A stretch of DNA of 64,000 bases from Megamerina dolium (GCA_963854835.1 OY978526.1:46956140-47020139); one strand, 5' to 3'. Shown: positions 21,468 through 34,100, numbered from the stretch's first letter. Notes: a model not told the origin generated them from the letters alone. Program-made: numbers and translations.

Positions 21468-22544
21468 GTGGTACCCAAGGCAAGAATAAATGAAGTGATA
21501 GCTGAGTATCACAATGCCTCCAGTGGAGGGCATTTGGGAATCACCAAAACCGTCGAGAAAATAAAGAAACGATTTTATTGGGTTGGATGTCATGACCATG
21601 TCGCTTATTGGATTCGGAAGTGTAAGCAATGTGCAATGGAAAAAGGTCCCACTAAGAAAAGTCGTGGTAAGATGCACCAATACACCGTGGGTGCTCCATT
21701 TGAGCGAATTGCTATGGACATAGCTGGACCATTTCCAATAAGCAACGCAGGAAACAAGTATGTTCTGGTGGTTATAGATTACTTCAGTAAATGGCCTGAA
21801 GTATACCCCATTCCAAACCAAGAAGCTAGTACAGTTGCGGATGTATTCGTCAAAAAATGGATTACTCGTTTTGGTGTACCGATGGAGTTACACTCAGACC
21901 AAGGTCGAAATTTCGAATCAGTTGTATTCCAAGAGATATGCCGCATGCTGGGTATATACAAAACTCGTACAACACCTTTGCATCCACAATCTGATGGCAT
22001 GGTAGAACGATTTAACCGTACCTTGGAGGAATATTTGAGAAAAGTCGTAGATAAATACCAAAGAGACTGGGATGTACTTATACCAATGTTCCTCATGGCA
22101 TATAAATGCGCACAACATGATGCGACGGCTACTATACCGGCAATGGCAATTTTTGGAAACGAGTTAAGACTGCCAGCTGATTTAAAATTTGGAGTCGTAA
22201 CACCAACGAGATCAACCGAAGGTAATTATACTAGCGAAAAGCGGGAACAGTTGGATGAAGTACACCAGTTCATCAGAGAGCGGTCGCAGATGATAAGCGA
22301 TAAGATGAAGGCCAGGTATGACTTGAAAGCAAATTCGAAAGGGTTCTATGAAGGAGAGCTTGTAATGCTTCATAATCCACAACGAAAGAAAGGCCTGTCC
22401 CCTAAACTACAGACTCATTGGGAAGGACCATATGAGATTATAGCAAAGATAAATGACGTAGTGTATCGTATTCAACGTGCCTGGAACGAGGGGAAGAATA
22501 AAAACTTGTTCGGGACGAACGAAGTTAAGAGGAGGGCAGTGTAA
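21468..22544 (+). pseudogene. pol: mdg3-like integrase
   Basis: 358 codons in the frame of gag. An HHCC finger (HNASSGGHLG, then CKQCAMEK) is followed by the catalytic core (MDIAGPFPIS, HSDQGRNFES, VERFNRTLEE, the three acidic residues present). A GPY/F-type C-terminal module follows (THWEGPYEII). The frame stays open into the first bases of the 3' LTR. A one-base frame change near 21460 separates it from RNase H. Confidence 0.92.
22527..22539 (+). other. mdg3-like element polypurine tract
   Basis: AAGAGGAGGGCAG immediately before the 3' LTR. It overlaps the last codons of integrase. Confidence 0.8.
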
Positions 22545-22972
22545 CGAGTATCGATAGTTGATTACTCATCACTATTGGACTGACACTATTGGCAGCATCG
22601 AAACGAATGTCAACAAAAAGAAATAAGTAATAACCAGAACAAGCCAACGAGAAAGAAAGAGAAGAATCTCGATAAAGGAAGATTCTGGGGTGTTGCCAAC
22701 AGAGTATAAATAGAGCCAGTGTTGAGAAGAGAGAATCAATTTGATCTCGAACGTGATTGCAGAAACATCGATACAGACGCAAAACTTGCAAGTACATTTA
22801 AGTGTTATTGTAAGTAGTTGATTATAAGCAGAGTTGATTGTACATAGAGATGATTAAATAAATTGTTACTGTATATAGTTGTATAAAATAAGTGTTGCAG
22901 TTATTACTAACAGAATCCAGTGATCGAACAAGGTAATTCAAATAGAATTAAACGCTCACATAATAAAAACGT

Positions 22973-22976
<4 letters not shown>
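22540..22976 (+). repeat. mdg3-like element 3' LTR
   Basis: 437 bp. Relative to the 5' LTR it has a 14-bp insertion (partly a duplication of CACTATTGG) and about three substitutions. Confidence 0.92.
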
Positions 22977-23059
<83 letters not shown>

Positions 23060-23086
23060 TATATGTATATGTATATGTATATAAAA
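22977..23086. repeat. (AT)n microsatellite
   Basis: About 110 bp of AT/TA dinucleotides with ATAC and GTAT interruptions near the right end. It continues the TA-rich tract that hosts the preceding insertions. Confidence 0.93.
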
Positions 23087-24167
23087 ACGATCTTATCTGG
23101 TTATTCGGCTGCTGGTGTTTGTGACAATGAAGTGCTGTGGTCCCAATATTGCTGTGTTATTATCCTTGTGTTTTGTTCTCAGTAAAAAAAAAAACTTTTT
23201 TTTTTTAATTTTCCCTTTTTTTTTCTAACCACACTAATGTACTTTTAAAATTTCTAGTTATTTATGTTTTAATATTTATATATAAAAAATTTGATTAAAA
23301 AAAAAAAAATTTTATTTGTACCGCACTAATGTACACTTTATTTTGCCTATTTATGTACTGCTTCTTTTTTTGTTCTTATTTAAAATATGTACTTGTCTAG
23401 TGTTTGTATATTATGTGATCACTGACACTATGTAGCTTTTTTTTATGTATTATTGTCTTTGCCGTTTTCTATATGTTGTTATTTATGTTAGTATAATCTA
23501 CTCATCGAACCAATATGAAACGCAATGTAATTTCTTTTTAGCTTTTGTACATAGTCTTGCACATATTTATTTGTTATGCCATTTTGCTTTATATATTTTA
23601 TTTCTACACTCCTTATTTATTTATTCACTTATACTCACAATATTTAACTCAGTTTGTTTTTATTGTTTCTCACCTCATTATTTATATGTATTATACGAGC
23701 CGATTCTTTTCGTTGCCTCGAAGGACCATGAATAAATATACACAATTAGTATTCCGATATACTTATATTTATTTTTTGATTTACACTTTAACGTTTCGTA
23801 TGTTTATGTACTTTGCTTTATTTATACATAGGCACAATCGATAAGTATATAAATATTCACTAAATAAAAATTCACTAAATAAACTGATACAATATTTCGC
23901 ACGATTTATAATCAATACGATGAAATATATAAAAAATAGGTTTAGAATTATTAAATATAAGAACGGCGCGGAATGGCACGATATCGCTGGAAAAATCTTG
24001 GACCGAAAAGTGAGTGAAGATGATAACATCGGTCGATCATAACACGAACCGCGAAAACCCAAAAACATAAAAGGGGAATCTATGTGGAGAGTTGGGTTGC
24101 CATATGGTAAGTATGCAAGGTAAGGTAAGTATTATTAATTCATTTTATAAATTCTATTTCATTATTT
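23087..24167. other. AT-rich region, no gene recognised
   Basis: Mostly AT-rich with poly-T and poly-A runs. The open frames at 23445-23844 are low-complexity Phe/Leu/Tyr-rich and show no domain. A GC-richer patch at 23960-24115 includes GGTAAGTATG-like donor sites but no supporting exon. Confidence 0.5.
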
Positions 24168-25172
<1,005 letters not shown>

Positions 25173-25174
25173 GG

Positions 25175-25560
25175 TGGGCAGGTGGGACTAACCTGGTCAT
25201 TAGTGATATACTGTGGACAACCATAACGACTTATCAATGCTCGAGCAACTGTTTCGGGTTGGGTATCGGCACTGCTTCAGGCCAGCGTGTGAACCTGTCG
25301 ATTAGAGTTTTAAACAACATTGATGGCCATTGTGTAATCGTAATGGCCCGATTATATCGATGTTGACGTGGTCGAAACGTCGATCAGGTGGATAATATTG
25401 TTGTAAAGGTGACTCGGTGTGACGATACACTTTTGACTTTTGGCACTGAATACAGCATCGTACGAAATCTTTGGCATCTATGTGTGTACTTGGCCAGACT
25501 AAACATTCTGCAACCATTCTCAAGGTTGCCTTGGAACGTTGTTTAAAACTTGCGTCCTAA
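25175..25560 (-). pseudogene. CsRn1-like integrase fragment
   Basis: The minus strand shows the finger (HIDAKDFVRCCIQCQKSK), the core start (NIDIIGPL) and, after a frame change, [13 protein letters not shown] and [12 protein letters not shown]. The rest of the core and the C-terminal domain are missing where the TA repeat begins. Confidence 0.82.
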
Positions 25561-25610
25561 ATTGTTTTGGTATGAATGGAAGGACGGTTTGTGTAGATAT
25601 ATCTCATCAT

Positions 25611-25623
25611 AGTTCGCTCGCGT
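25611..25623. repeat. Target-site duplication, SINE copy 2, left
   Basis: 13-bp AGTTCGCTCGCGT, identical to 25982-25994. Confidence 0.93.
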
Positions 25624-25981
25624 GGGTGCCGTGGCTCAGTGGTTAGTGTGTTGGCCTTCTGATCTGTAGGTCCTGGTTCAATCCCCGGCTCATGCATAAC
25701 AAATTTAATATCGAAAAGATTTTTCTTTCGAACGGTACCCACCTGTCGGCAAGCAATTGGCAATTCTTCCGACAGTAATAACTTGCCATGAAAAAGTTTC
25801 TAAAAGAACTCTGTGACAAAGCTCAGAAAAAGTGATGTCGCAAGGGTTCTGCCGTTCGTAACCGGCTAAAATAAGTAGGTCCCTTCTAATACTGTCCAAA
25901 ATTTAACACGCACAACAGTAATTGAAGAGAAGCTCGGCCAATGAGCCCTTCGCGGCTTTAAGTGCCACAATAAAAAAAAAA
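25624..25981 (+). mobile_element. tRNA-derived SINE, copy 2 (full length)
   Basis: 358 bp in plus orientation. The tRNA-like head starts GGGTGCCGTGGCTCAGTGG. Box A lies at 25632-25642 (TGGCTCAGTGG) and box B at 25675-25685 (GGTTCAATCCC). The loop aligns best with a tRNA-Arg TCT anticodon. The body is shared with copy 1 and the element ends in an 11-A tail. A perfect 13-bp target duplication flanks it. Internal pol III boxes would drive transcription, and mobilisation would need a partner LINE. Open frames within it are not genes. Confidence 0.93.
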
Positions 25982-25994
25982 AGTTCGCTCGCGT
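25982..25994. repeat. Target-site duplication, SINE copy 2, right
   Basis: Exact repeat of 25611-25623, directly after the poly-A tail. Confidence 0.93.
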
Positions 25995-26491
25995 CACCTA
26001 AAATGTTCGGAAGTTTGAATTTAAGAGAAGTCGAATTACCTTTGAGCAGTATATCTAGCTCATCGTCGTTTCGTTGTGCCTTTGCTATTTCATGGAAGTC
26101 GATTTGGCATTTAATAGCATTAATTCTGGAGAGTAGGTCGGCCATATGATTGCTGGTCCCTTGGATATGACGAATATCTGTCGAATACTGGTTGATGAAG
26201 TTGAAGATGTCGTCGTTCTCGTGGTGTAGCTTTGTCGCTGCTCTGCTGAAAAACGAATATAAGCGACTTATAATCGGTCAACACGTGAAATTCTCGTCGT
26301 TCCAGCAATTACTTGAAATGTTTTATAGCCTTGTATATCGCGAGTAGCTCGCGATCATACGTACTATATTTTTGTTCTGCTGAGGTGAGCTTTTTTGAGA
26401 AGTACCCAAGGGGCTGTGGATCGTGTTCTGTTAACTGGTTTAACAACGCTCCAACGGCAAAATCATATGCGTCCGTGGCCAAAGATAACAT
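25995..26491 (-). pseudogene. CsRn1-like RNase H and tether
   Basis: The minus strand carries LSLATDAYDFAVGALLNQ, then SAEQKYSTYDRELLAIYKAI, the RNase H core. It continues in shifted frames through HVLTDYKSLIFVF and the tether SNHMADLLSRINAIKC. Stops at 26309 and 26120 divide it. Confidence 0.85.
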
Positions 26492-27210
26492 AGAATATCT
26501 TCAGGGGTGTGCTAAGATGGCGGCGCTAGAAAGCTCGTACTTACATTTCTCAAACGCTGCTGTCTGTTCGTTAGTCCTATTAAGAGCTGTTTTTTCATTA
26601 CGCTTGTTGCCAGGAATCATCGTTGTTAATACCATTTGATACTCGAATGCGCATGGTAGGAACTTCGGGTAAAAGTTCACCGTTGCCACAAATGTCTTCA
26701 GTTGTTGTGCTTCGTTGGGCTTTTCGAACTTCATAATAGCTTCGACTCGTTCCGGTGAGGGTTGAATGCCGGAATCTGTAATAAAATGACCTAAAAATTT
26801 TATTCGATTTACGCAAAATTCGCATTTTGCTGGGTTAATAGCAAGGCCGTATTTTCGCAATCGTTCGAAAACATGTCTTAGATGACAGTGGTATTCTTCG
26901 TTATTTCGTGATGCAACTAGTATGTCATCTATGTATGCAAAAAAGAACTGTAAACCTCGCAGGACTACGTGTATCAACCATTGAAAAAACTGAGCGGCAT
27001 TTCGCAAGCCGAATGGCATATAAAGATACTCGTAAAGTCCAAATGGCGTCGTAATTGCCGTTTTGTGAACGTCATCATGGTGAATTGGCAGCTGCTGGTA
27101 CGCTTTCTGCAAATCCTTTTTTTTTAAGGTTTTTTGCCATAAAGAGTGCCGTAAAATCTTACAGATAGGGTTTGCGCGCTAAGCTTTCAATAATCGCGCC
27201 ATGAACCGTC
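26492..27210 (-). pseudogene. CsRn1-like reverse transcriptase
   Basis: The 203-codon minus frame at 26501-27112 has MQKAYQQLPIHHDDVHKTAI, MPFGLRNAAQFFQWLI and the box FAYIDDILVAS, followed by thumb and connection motifs (VNRIKFLGHFIT). The upstream RT part (27113-27420) is out of frame and contains insertions of T runs. The NAAQ and YIDDILVAS signatures are typical of CsRn1/Kabuki relatives. Confidence 0.9.
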
Positions 27211-27699
27211 AGCTTTCTTTACCATGTGCAATGGGCTGGTGTAGTTGCTGCTGGATGGACGTATAATATCCTGTCGCAGCAAATATTCAAACTCATTTTC
27301 GCCATTTGCAATTTGAACGGTTCCAGCTGGCGTACGCGTGCAAATACTGGCTGTCCCATTGTTTCGATCCTGTGTGGCGTAGAAAATGTCTTGTGCTCAC
27401 TCGCAGTCGATAATATCATGGAACTCTGTTAACAGATCAGCACATTGTGTTGCACAATCTAAAGTGCGTATTTTTACTTGGTCTACTATTTTTACAGCGC
27501 ATGTTGTCTGAATTTTTGTTAGACTGTCGATTAGCTTATTTTTTTTTTAAATCTATTAACAAACCATAGTGACGCATAAGGTCAGTTCCAATGATCGGTG
27601 CACGTACATCAGCGATTGTAAACATCCAATCGAAAGGTCTACGTAGGCCGAGGTCAAGACGTAGTAGTTGCTGTCCATATGTGGCGATGGGTGAGAGTA

Positions 27700-27800
27700 G
27701 AGTTTAATGGTCGAAGGTGTAGCAACATGCGTATATCGGCAAGGTAAAACAGAAATGTCGGCTCCTGTATCGATTAAAAAAGGAATGGCAGATTTTCGGT
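27700..27800 (-). pseudogene. CsRn1-like protease active-site region
   Basis: The minus strand reads IPFLIDTGADISVLPC at about 27745-27790, an aspartic protease active site. It is not in one open frame with gag or RT. Confidence 0.78.
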
Positions 27801-27809
27801 CATTAATTA

Positions 27810-28745
27810 TTAAGCGGTTAACACTGGTGACCGCCGTTGTTGTCGCACCAGAGACCTCTGTGATTCATTTTTGATTTTTATCACCACTGTACCAGCACTC
27901 GTCAGGGTCAACAGGTGTCTTACTTCGGCGTCGCTCACGTAGCTGTCGTCGGTAACGGTGCTGATAACGGTCATGTTCTCTGCCACGTTCGGTGTACATT
28001 CGGTCAAAACGCTGTATTCATCCTTTGGCTGAGGAGAAAGTGTCGGTGGTATTGGATGTGCTACGTGGATGCTTCTCTCGTTTGTGCAGCGGCTAACTTG
28101 TAGGCTTACGGTATCAACGATGGCGTCAGCTATCTTCAAATACTCTTTTGGCGATCCTGAGTAGGCGGCTACTACCGCTTGGGCGTATATTGGCAAACGT
28201 TTTGCCCATATATTTTTCACTGCTGTTTCGCTCATAGTATCGTCCACTAAGCGTTTCATCTATGAATACAGTTGACTAGGCCTCTGATCACCGAACTGCG
28301 TTTCGTTCAGCATTTGATTTAATCGACGCTGCTGACCATCGGTAGAGAAGCTTATTAGGCGACGTTTTACACACTCGTAGTGACTTTGATCAGTGACTCG
28401 TAGTGACTTTGTAGGACTTTGTCCTACAGTTGCTAAAAAATCCCGAAGCACTCTTGGACTAAGAGCAGCCATAACAGTGTTCAACTTATGGTTATCGCTC
28501 TTTATTCCTATTGTAAGAAACCAATATTCAAGACTAAGAAACCAGACTTCAATGTTTCTGCGGTCAATGTTTCTGGCGTATCAATTTTTACCGCAACGGC
28601 ATTGACGTCTGCCGCTGGTGTAATTGTATGCGTTGTGTGCTTTCTTACTGTTTGCTGGTTACCTGCGTTGGCTGAGTTCCACTGTTGGGTGCTTGTGTAT
28701 ACGTGGTGGTGGTACTAGTGTCTGGAGGAGTAGTAGCAGTGGACA
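27810..28745 (-). pseudogene. CsRn1-like Gag with internal stop
   Basis: Two adjacent minus-strand frames (28260-28484 and 27810-28259) are in the same phase and separated only by a TAG. Together they read as one Gag: HYECVKRRLISFSTDGQQRR, DQRPSQLYS, stop, MKRLVDD, then RLPIYAQAVVAAY. A CWY residue triplet at the end marks the start of the CHCC-type motif of this clade, which is decayed here. The N-terminus reaches about 28745 through further breaks. Confidence 0.82.
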
Positions 28746-28933
28746 TTGTAGTGTTTTAACTACTAAGATTTTCTTGGCGAAGTGGCGTGACTGACTGTAA
28801 CAGTAACTGTCACTGTTAACGGTATAATCGATGTACCGTATGTCGTATGCAAATAAATTCTCGAAAGTTTCTATCGATAGATTTAATTAAATCAATTTAA
28901 AAAAAAATCACCAATTTTAGTGTCTTTTTCGTC

Positions 28934-28951
28934 GGGGGTCACCAATATTTA
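28934..28951 (-). other. CsRn1-like primer-binding site
   Basis: The minus strand TTGGTGACCCCCGACG matches a tRNA-Trp primer site with one extra C. Confidence 0.75.
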
Positions 28952-29215
28952 TCGTCTGTGGCTAAATTTATTCCCAATCAAAAGAAGTATGTTTCTTTAC
29001 TGATGGTTCAACTATATCTATAGTTTGGTGTATAATTTAACCATGAATCGACTTACAAACCTGCACTTCTATTTTATGGTCAGTTTGGGCGACCTTCTGT
29101 TGCGTATATTCGGAATCTTGTGATTAAATTTCGCACCAAATTTACATTATTGGACATTAAACCAACACGCACACGTAGAGTGCGGACAGAGGCGCGCGGT
29201 ATCCGCCAGTGTTGT
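28952..29215 (-). repeat. Probable CsRn1-like 5' LTR or LTR remnant
   Basis: About 260 bp lies immediately upstream of the primer site and includes GC-rich sequence with CACACGTAGAG on the plus strand. No second LTR exists in the window because the element is 3'-truncated, so the boundary is uncertain. Confidence 0.5.
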
Positions 29216-29227
29216 TGATGACCGTGA

Positions 29228-29715
29228 ATTATCGATTTGGCGCCATTCGCAGCAATTGGGCCTCTGTTACTCCACTACGTGGAAAATTTTGTGGTTGGAT
29301 TACACCCAAATCTTTTAAAATACAGCTGGTGTAAGAACTGAAGCCGAAACTGAAGCTAACTTTTTGCGAATGGGCGCTGGAAAGTTGGATGAAGATCCAT
29401 TTTTTTAGCGGAAAATTGTGTTCAGCGGCGAATCTCATTTCTGGTTGATTGGATACGTGAACAATCAAAATTGTCACATTTGGTATGAAGAGCAGCGAAA
29501 AATTGACTGTTTGGTGTGGATTATGGGCCGGTGACATCATTGGACCGTACTTTTTCAACGACGACGAAGGCAGGCATGTTACTGTGAATGGCGAGCGCTA
29601 CTGTGCGATGATTACAATCTCTTTTTGACCAAAATGGAAGAGGTGGACTTGGCTGACTTGCGGTTGCAAGAGGCGATGCCACATGCCACACAGCTACCAT
29701 AAACAAAGTGAGTCG
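29228..29715 (+). pseudogene. mariner-family transposase relic, plus strand
   Basis: Interrupted plus-strand frames read SHFWLIGYVNNQNCHIWY and DIIGPYFFNDDE with VTVNGERYCAMI. These parallel the transposase of mariner copies A and B but are much diverged. No terminal repeats found. A decayed relative. Confidence 0.75.
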
Positions 29716-30263
29716 CGAGTGATGTCCATCTTTTACACAGTAAAAGAAATTTAGTGTATTGTTTTTACATTTAAAATAACATTTGATACCTTAATTCTGT
29801 GGATAAAAATATTAGGGTTAAAAATATTGGTTGTTGTTTATGTAAAATAGCGTTATTGTAGGGGTATATAGCCAGATTACATAGTGAGTATGCTTGGCCA
29901 ATAAAAAAAAACTGTCATGATATTTTGAAGTTTTTAAAATCTACAAGATTTTAATTTACATGCAAAATATGGTTATCCAGAGTACTTAAGTTATGGCGGA
30001 TCAGAGTTAAATATATTTCACGACTTTTGGTGGGATTAAAATTAAATGAAAATTGAATGAACATTTTGTGAGTTTTGCGCAGATATGAAAAGTATGGGAA
30101 ATACTAGATATGTTCATGCATAAGCTGAGTGTTTACGTTGTAACAATAAAAAGCTTACACAATGTCGGATTTCGGGCCAATATTAAATACTTGTATTATA
30201 ACATTTGGTTTACACTTCATACTATATTTCAAACTGAAAATTGATTTTATTAGAAAGTTAAGT
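29716..30263. other. Intergenic, nothing recognised
   Basis: AT-rich sequence with no open frame showing domains and no repeats I could match elsewhere in the window. Confidence 0.5.
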
Positions 30264-30900
30264 TTATGTCATTAGTGTTTGCATATAATTTCGGGCATGT
30301 GGTCTCCGCGTTTGGGGCAGGTTCAATTTTCGACCACTTTTTGAAACAATAGGGACCGTATATCGGAAATGGTTCTCACAATGTTGTTTTCCAAGGCGTT
30401 CAAAGTAAACACTTTGTTCGCTTAAACCAATGACTTTACATAACCTCAGAGAAAATAATCTAGAGACGTTAAAACGCACGGTATCGGTGAGTGGTCGAGA
30501 AATAAAGATTTCTATATATGTTTCCTTCAATAAGTCGACTATTTGACATCCTGTATAGCGTTAATTGGAGAATGAAATAATCGGAAATCATGGTTCTACA
30601 GCGCTCGCAGATGGCGGTATCATTATTGCAATTCTCATTTTTAAAGAAGTAAGGATCAACAATTCCATTAACACAACAGTTAGTTTTTTTTTTTGGATGT
30701 AACGACACCTCGCGAATCAATCGTGGATTCTCTTCACTATAATTTTATTTACTGATATGGCCATTGAGCTAGAAATGAGCCTCAACACTGAACAGAATTG
30801 TTGTGAGAAAACAGTGGTTGACTTCCATTTGATTTTGTGCCCATTGGGCCACTGGTCTCAGGTCATTGGATGGTCATTCGGCTTTAATTCCTACAGCAGC
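30264..30900 (-). pseudogene. mariner-family transposase relic, minus strand
   Basis: The minus strand reads, in broken frames, a piece like VEAHFxLNGHISK near 30770. It is followed by ENPRLIREVSLHPKKK, GIVDPYFFKNEN and CRTMISDYFIL. These align in order with the central part of mariner A/B transposase. Heavily mutated. Its orientation is opposite to the relic at 29228-29715. Confidence 0.72.
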
Positions 30901-31952
30901 TGGATATTTTAAAAGAAAGAATTATGAAGAAGAGTTAGCTTATTATATTTTACTATAAATAAAATTTCATCTTTTCAGCAAAATTTTTTATTAAATCATA
31001 AGTGGGGGTGTTCTCTTTTTTGATTCATATTCGACCCAAACATACAAACTTTTTTATATTCCTACATATATAAAACAACGAAATTTGACTTGTACATCAA
31101 TATGATTTTGCAGAAGTACATGAGCCACACGCACTTTTAATATAGGTCCAATACAAAGTTGTGGAGTTTTTTAAAATTTTCAACCACCATAAATTACGTA
31201 GTCTTCCGCCTATATCAACATGCAAAAATAAAAACAGAAAGAGTATTTTTAAAAAGTTGCCGAGGCACACCTACTACTTAATATGGCTCTATATCCCCAA
31301 AATCACGCCAACTATTTTACATGCTCAAACCTATAAGCAATATATTTACGCACCACTAACCAAATATCATAGTTATATGTTATAATTCTAACTAATAGCT
31401 AGCTGCTCAAAAACTAGATATATACATATATACTTGTATATCTACGTGTGTAGGGTATAAATCGGTCGATTTAGGTCGACTGCAAGGTTTTTCTTTCTAA
31501 TGTTAAAATAATACGAATAAATTGTTTAACTCACTGAATTGCTGAATGTCTACGCGATGCATAAAACAAAACACGTCTTTGTTTTTGTAGTTGTCAAGTA
31601 TCTGTCATTATTCCTATTTCTTCTTCGTTTAGGCAGTCCAGAAAGCAACCTCGGGGTGCTTGTTTGGGGATTGTTAAGAAGTTTTTGTCCTAAGTACGAT
31701 TGATTGTGTTAGTCAATCAATGACTTAAAACAGAAAATAATTTCAGATCTCTGATTGGGACAATTCTGTTTGCTACATACACATACATATGTACAGATAT
31801 GTGTGTGTGTTCCTACTACGTTTCTTTACAAAAATAATAGAAAGTGAATGCGAATCCGTTTTTTATTTCATGCCATCTTCAATATTCCTCATTGTACTCG
31901 TATATAAATAGTTATATGCGGATATTTATTGACGCTAGCTACCATATGTATA
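30901..31952. other. Intergenic, nothing recognised
   Basis: AT-rich. At 31451-31493 a sequence GGGTATAAATCGGTCGATTT followed by a GTCGACTGCAAGG stretch vaguely resembles the stem-loop end of the DINE-1-like elements, but it is too short to call. Confidence 0.45.
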
Positions 31953-33574
31953 AAAATCTCCTTACAGTCGGCTGGGGCCGACCAAACTATACCCTGCATA
32001 TGTAGATTTATATATAAAAAGTTTACTCGAATATCCAACTTTTCTTTTATTTCCACTTTTCGAGAAAAAAATTTTTGCATATACTACTAATTTACACCCG
32101 AAATATGGTTGACTTTGACGAAGTAAAAGGATTTTAAGATAATTCCGAGGCTTAGTATGGGAGCTATATAAAAAGTGGGCGTGGCTTACCACTTTCTAGT
32201 AAATCCAATTAATTTTTCAATATTAATCCACACCTTAAATTTGGTGTCCTACGTTGAATAGTTTCTAAGTTATGGTGGTTAACATTTTTGTTTAATTTCC
32301 TCAACTTTGTATGGGAGCCCCAATAAGAAGTGGGCGTGGTACGCTGATTTTTCGCCAGATTATTTCCGACTACGATATTAATTTAAGTGTCAATTATGGT
32401 TATTGTAGACATAAGATTGCCTAAGTTACAGCTGTTTCAATTTAAAATTTGTATGGGGGCTACGATAAACACTGGTCGTGGTGCGCCCATTTTCTGTGAG
32501 CCTAGTTGCTCGTACAATGCTAATCCATACCCTAAGTCTCGTTGTCCTAGGCTAAATGGTTTGTAAGCTATGGAGCTTAAAATTTTAGTTTAATTCACTC
32601 GACTTTGTATGGGAGACCCATGAAGGAGTGGGCGTGGCACACTGATTTTCTGCCAGATTTTTGCCGACTACGATATTAATTTAAGTGTCAATTATGGTTA
32701 TTCTAGACAGAAGATTGCCGAAGTTACAGCTGTTTCAATTTAAAATTTGTATGGGGGCTACGATAAACACTGGGCGTGGTGCGCCCATTTTCTGTGAGCC
32801 TAGTTGCTCGTACAATACTAATCCACACCTTAAATCTCGTTATTCTATGCTGAATAGTTTGCAAGTTATAACCGGTAACATTTTTTTAATTTCCGCAACT
32901 TTGTATGGGAGACCCAAAAAGGAGTGGGCGTGGCACATTGATTTTCTGCCATATTATTTCCGACTACCATATTAATCTAAGTGTCAATTATGGTTATTCT
33001 AGACAGAAGATTGTAGAAGTTACAGCAGTTTCAATTTAAAAGAAGTACAGACACTTTGTATGGGAGCTACGCTAGAAAGTAGGCGTGGCTCACCCACTTT
33101 TGGCGCGGTTATATAGTAGTATAATATAACTCTATGTGCAAAATATTGTTGTCCCAAGTGGTATATTATGTGAGTTATAGCAAGTTAAAGATTTTGAAAA
33201 TTTCGAGGTTAGTCGCTTTGAATGCTTGGTGTGGACGTGGTTATTGACCGATCATGCCCAATATCAATCCCCTCCGTACCCTTGGATCATAGATTACTTA
33301 TGCCAAATTTCATCGAAATAGCTCAATATTTACTCAAGTTATCGTGCGAACCAGCCAGGTGACAGACAGACGGACGGACGGACGGACGGACGGACGGACG
33401 GACGGACGGACGGACGGACGGACGGACGGACGGACATCGTTAAATCGAAAATTTAATCGACGCTGATCACGAATATATATCCATGTCTATATCTCCGGAG
33501 ATTCCTTCAAGTGGACACAAACATCTGACCGAAATGAATATACCATGCATATTGCATTATGCAGGGTATAAAAA
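31953..33574 (-). mobile_element. DINE-1-like Helentron-derived element, copy 1
   Basis: About 1.6 kb non-coding element. The right end reads (minus strand) TTATACCCTGCATAATG, then a TATATATTCGTGATCAG block, a (GTCC)n microsatellite (33368-33434) and blocks with GCCACGCCCAC. Three tandem units of about 295 bp follow. The left end has a GC stem-loop (GTCGGC with GCCGAC around a 4-base loop) ending AGGAGATTTTT. The order (terminal TATACCC, GTCY microsatellite, CCACGCCCAC blocks, 3' hairpin) matches Drosophila DINE-1. Called minus because DINE-1 starts with the TATACCC end. Confidence 0.82.
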
Positions 33575-33955
33575 TTATTTAGTTAGTTTTGGGAATCCGC
33601 GAGAAGATGCCACAATAAGTCATATGACTAATTGAAAAGCAATTGAGGATGGTCAGAAAACAATTGCTTGTTGATGAAATCTAATGATAGAAGGAACACT
33701 AATGATAGAAGTGCAATTTTAATTAAATAAATGTATCTACAGTATGTGTGCATGTACATACAATGTATAAGTTTGTATGTATTAAATATCTTATCAGTCT
33801 TTTGCGATAATATTCTCTGAAATGTATGTAATTTACACATTTATATGAGCACTTATGTATGAACGAACTCAATTTGTTCCTATGTTTAAGTTAAATCGAA
33901 AGTAGAACATAATGAGAAATAAATAACTAAATGACAATTGAGCGCATATAAGAAA
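33575..33955. other. Upstream flank of the peritrophin-like gene
   Basis: AT-rich, no open frame of interest. Probably single-copy sequence containing the promoter region of the gene at 34101. Confidence 0.5.
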
Positions 33956-33995
33956 TATATAAAAGACCACTGTGATGCACATACAAACAGTACAA
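33956..33995 (+). promoter_or_regulatory. TATA box and initiator for the peritrophin-like gene
   Basis: TATATAAAAG at 33956-33965 is followed about 32 bases later by AACAGTAC, a weak arthropod initiator with the start near 33989. Spacing is right for a TATA/Inr promoter. Inferred from sequence only. Confidence 0.5.
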
Positions 33996-34100
33996 TGTGC
34001 AGTTTAGATCGTGATCACGTCATCAAAGTATTGTATAAATTACACCGAATTTCAATATGCAGTCGATAAGAACTTGTACGAATTGTTATTGCGTCTTCAA

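Larger units (their letters stand above)
17155..22976 (+). mobile_element. Ty3-type LTR retrotransposon with SAP-domain Gag (mdg3/micropia-like)
   Basis: 5822 bp. LTRs start TGTAACGAG and end CGTAACA. Four-base flanks ATAT occur on both sides (17151-17154, 22977-22980). The PBS matches the 3' end of a leucine tRNA, the primer used by the mdg3/micropia/blastopia group, and a polypurine tract precedes the 3' LTR. The order gag, protease, RT, RNase H, integrase is that of Ty3, and there is no env. LTRs differ by about three substitutions and one 14-bp indel, so insertion is recent, yet two frameshifts break pol. Clade assignment is an inference. Confidence 0.92.

Noticed and set aside
25624..25700. 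tRNA gene call at the SINE head
   Set aside because: The tRNA-like part has a degenerate anticodon stem, is followed by a shared SINE body and poly-A, and lies within target-site duplications.
32685..32975. Recurring 70-110 codon frames with SIMVILDRRLPKLQLFQFK in both orientations at 32.7, 36.7, 39.1, 40.7, 54.5, 59.5 and 61.9 kb
   Set aside because: They are translations of the repeated internal unit of the DINE-1-like elements, open on both strands and without a conserved start context.
33360..33440. (GGAC)n run as an independent microsatellite locus or CRISPR-like array
   Set aside because: It occurs at the same place in every DINE-1-like copy and is part of that element; no spacers are present.
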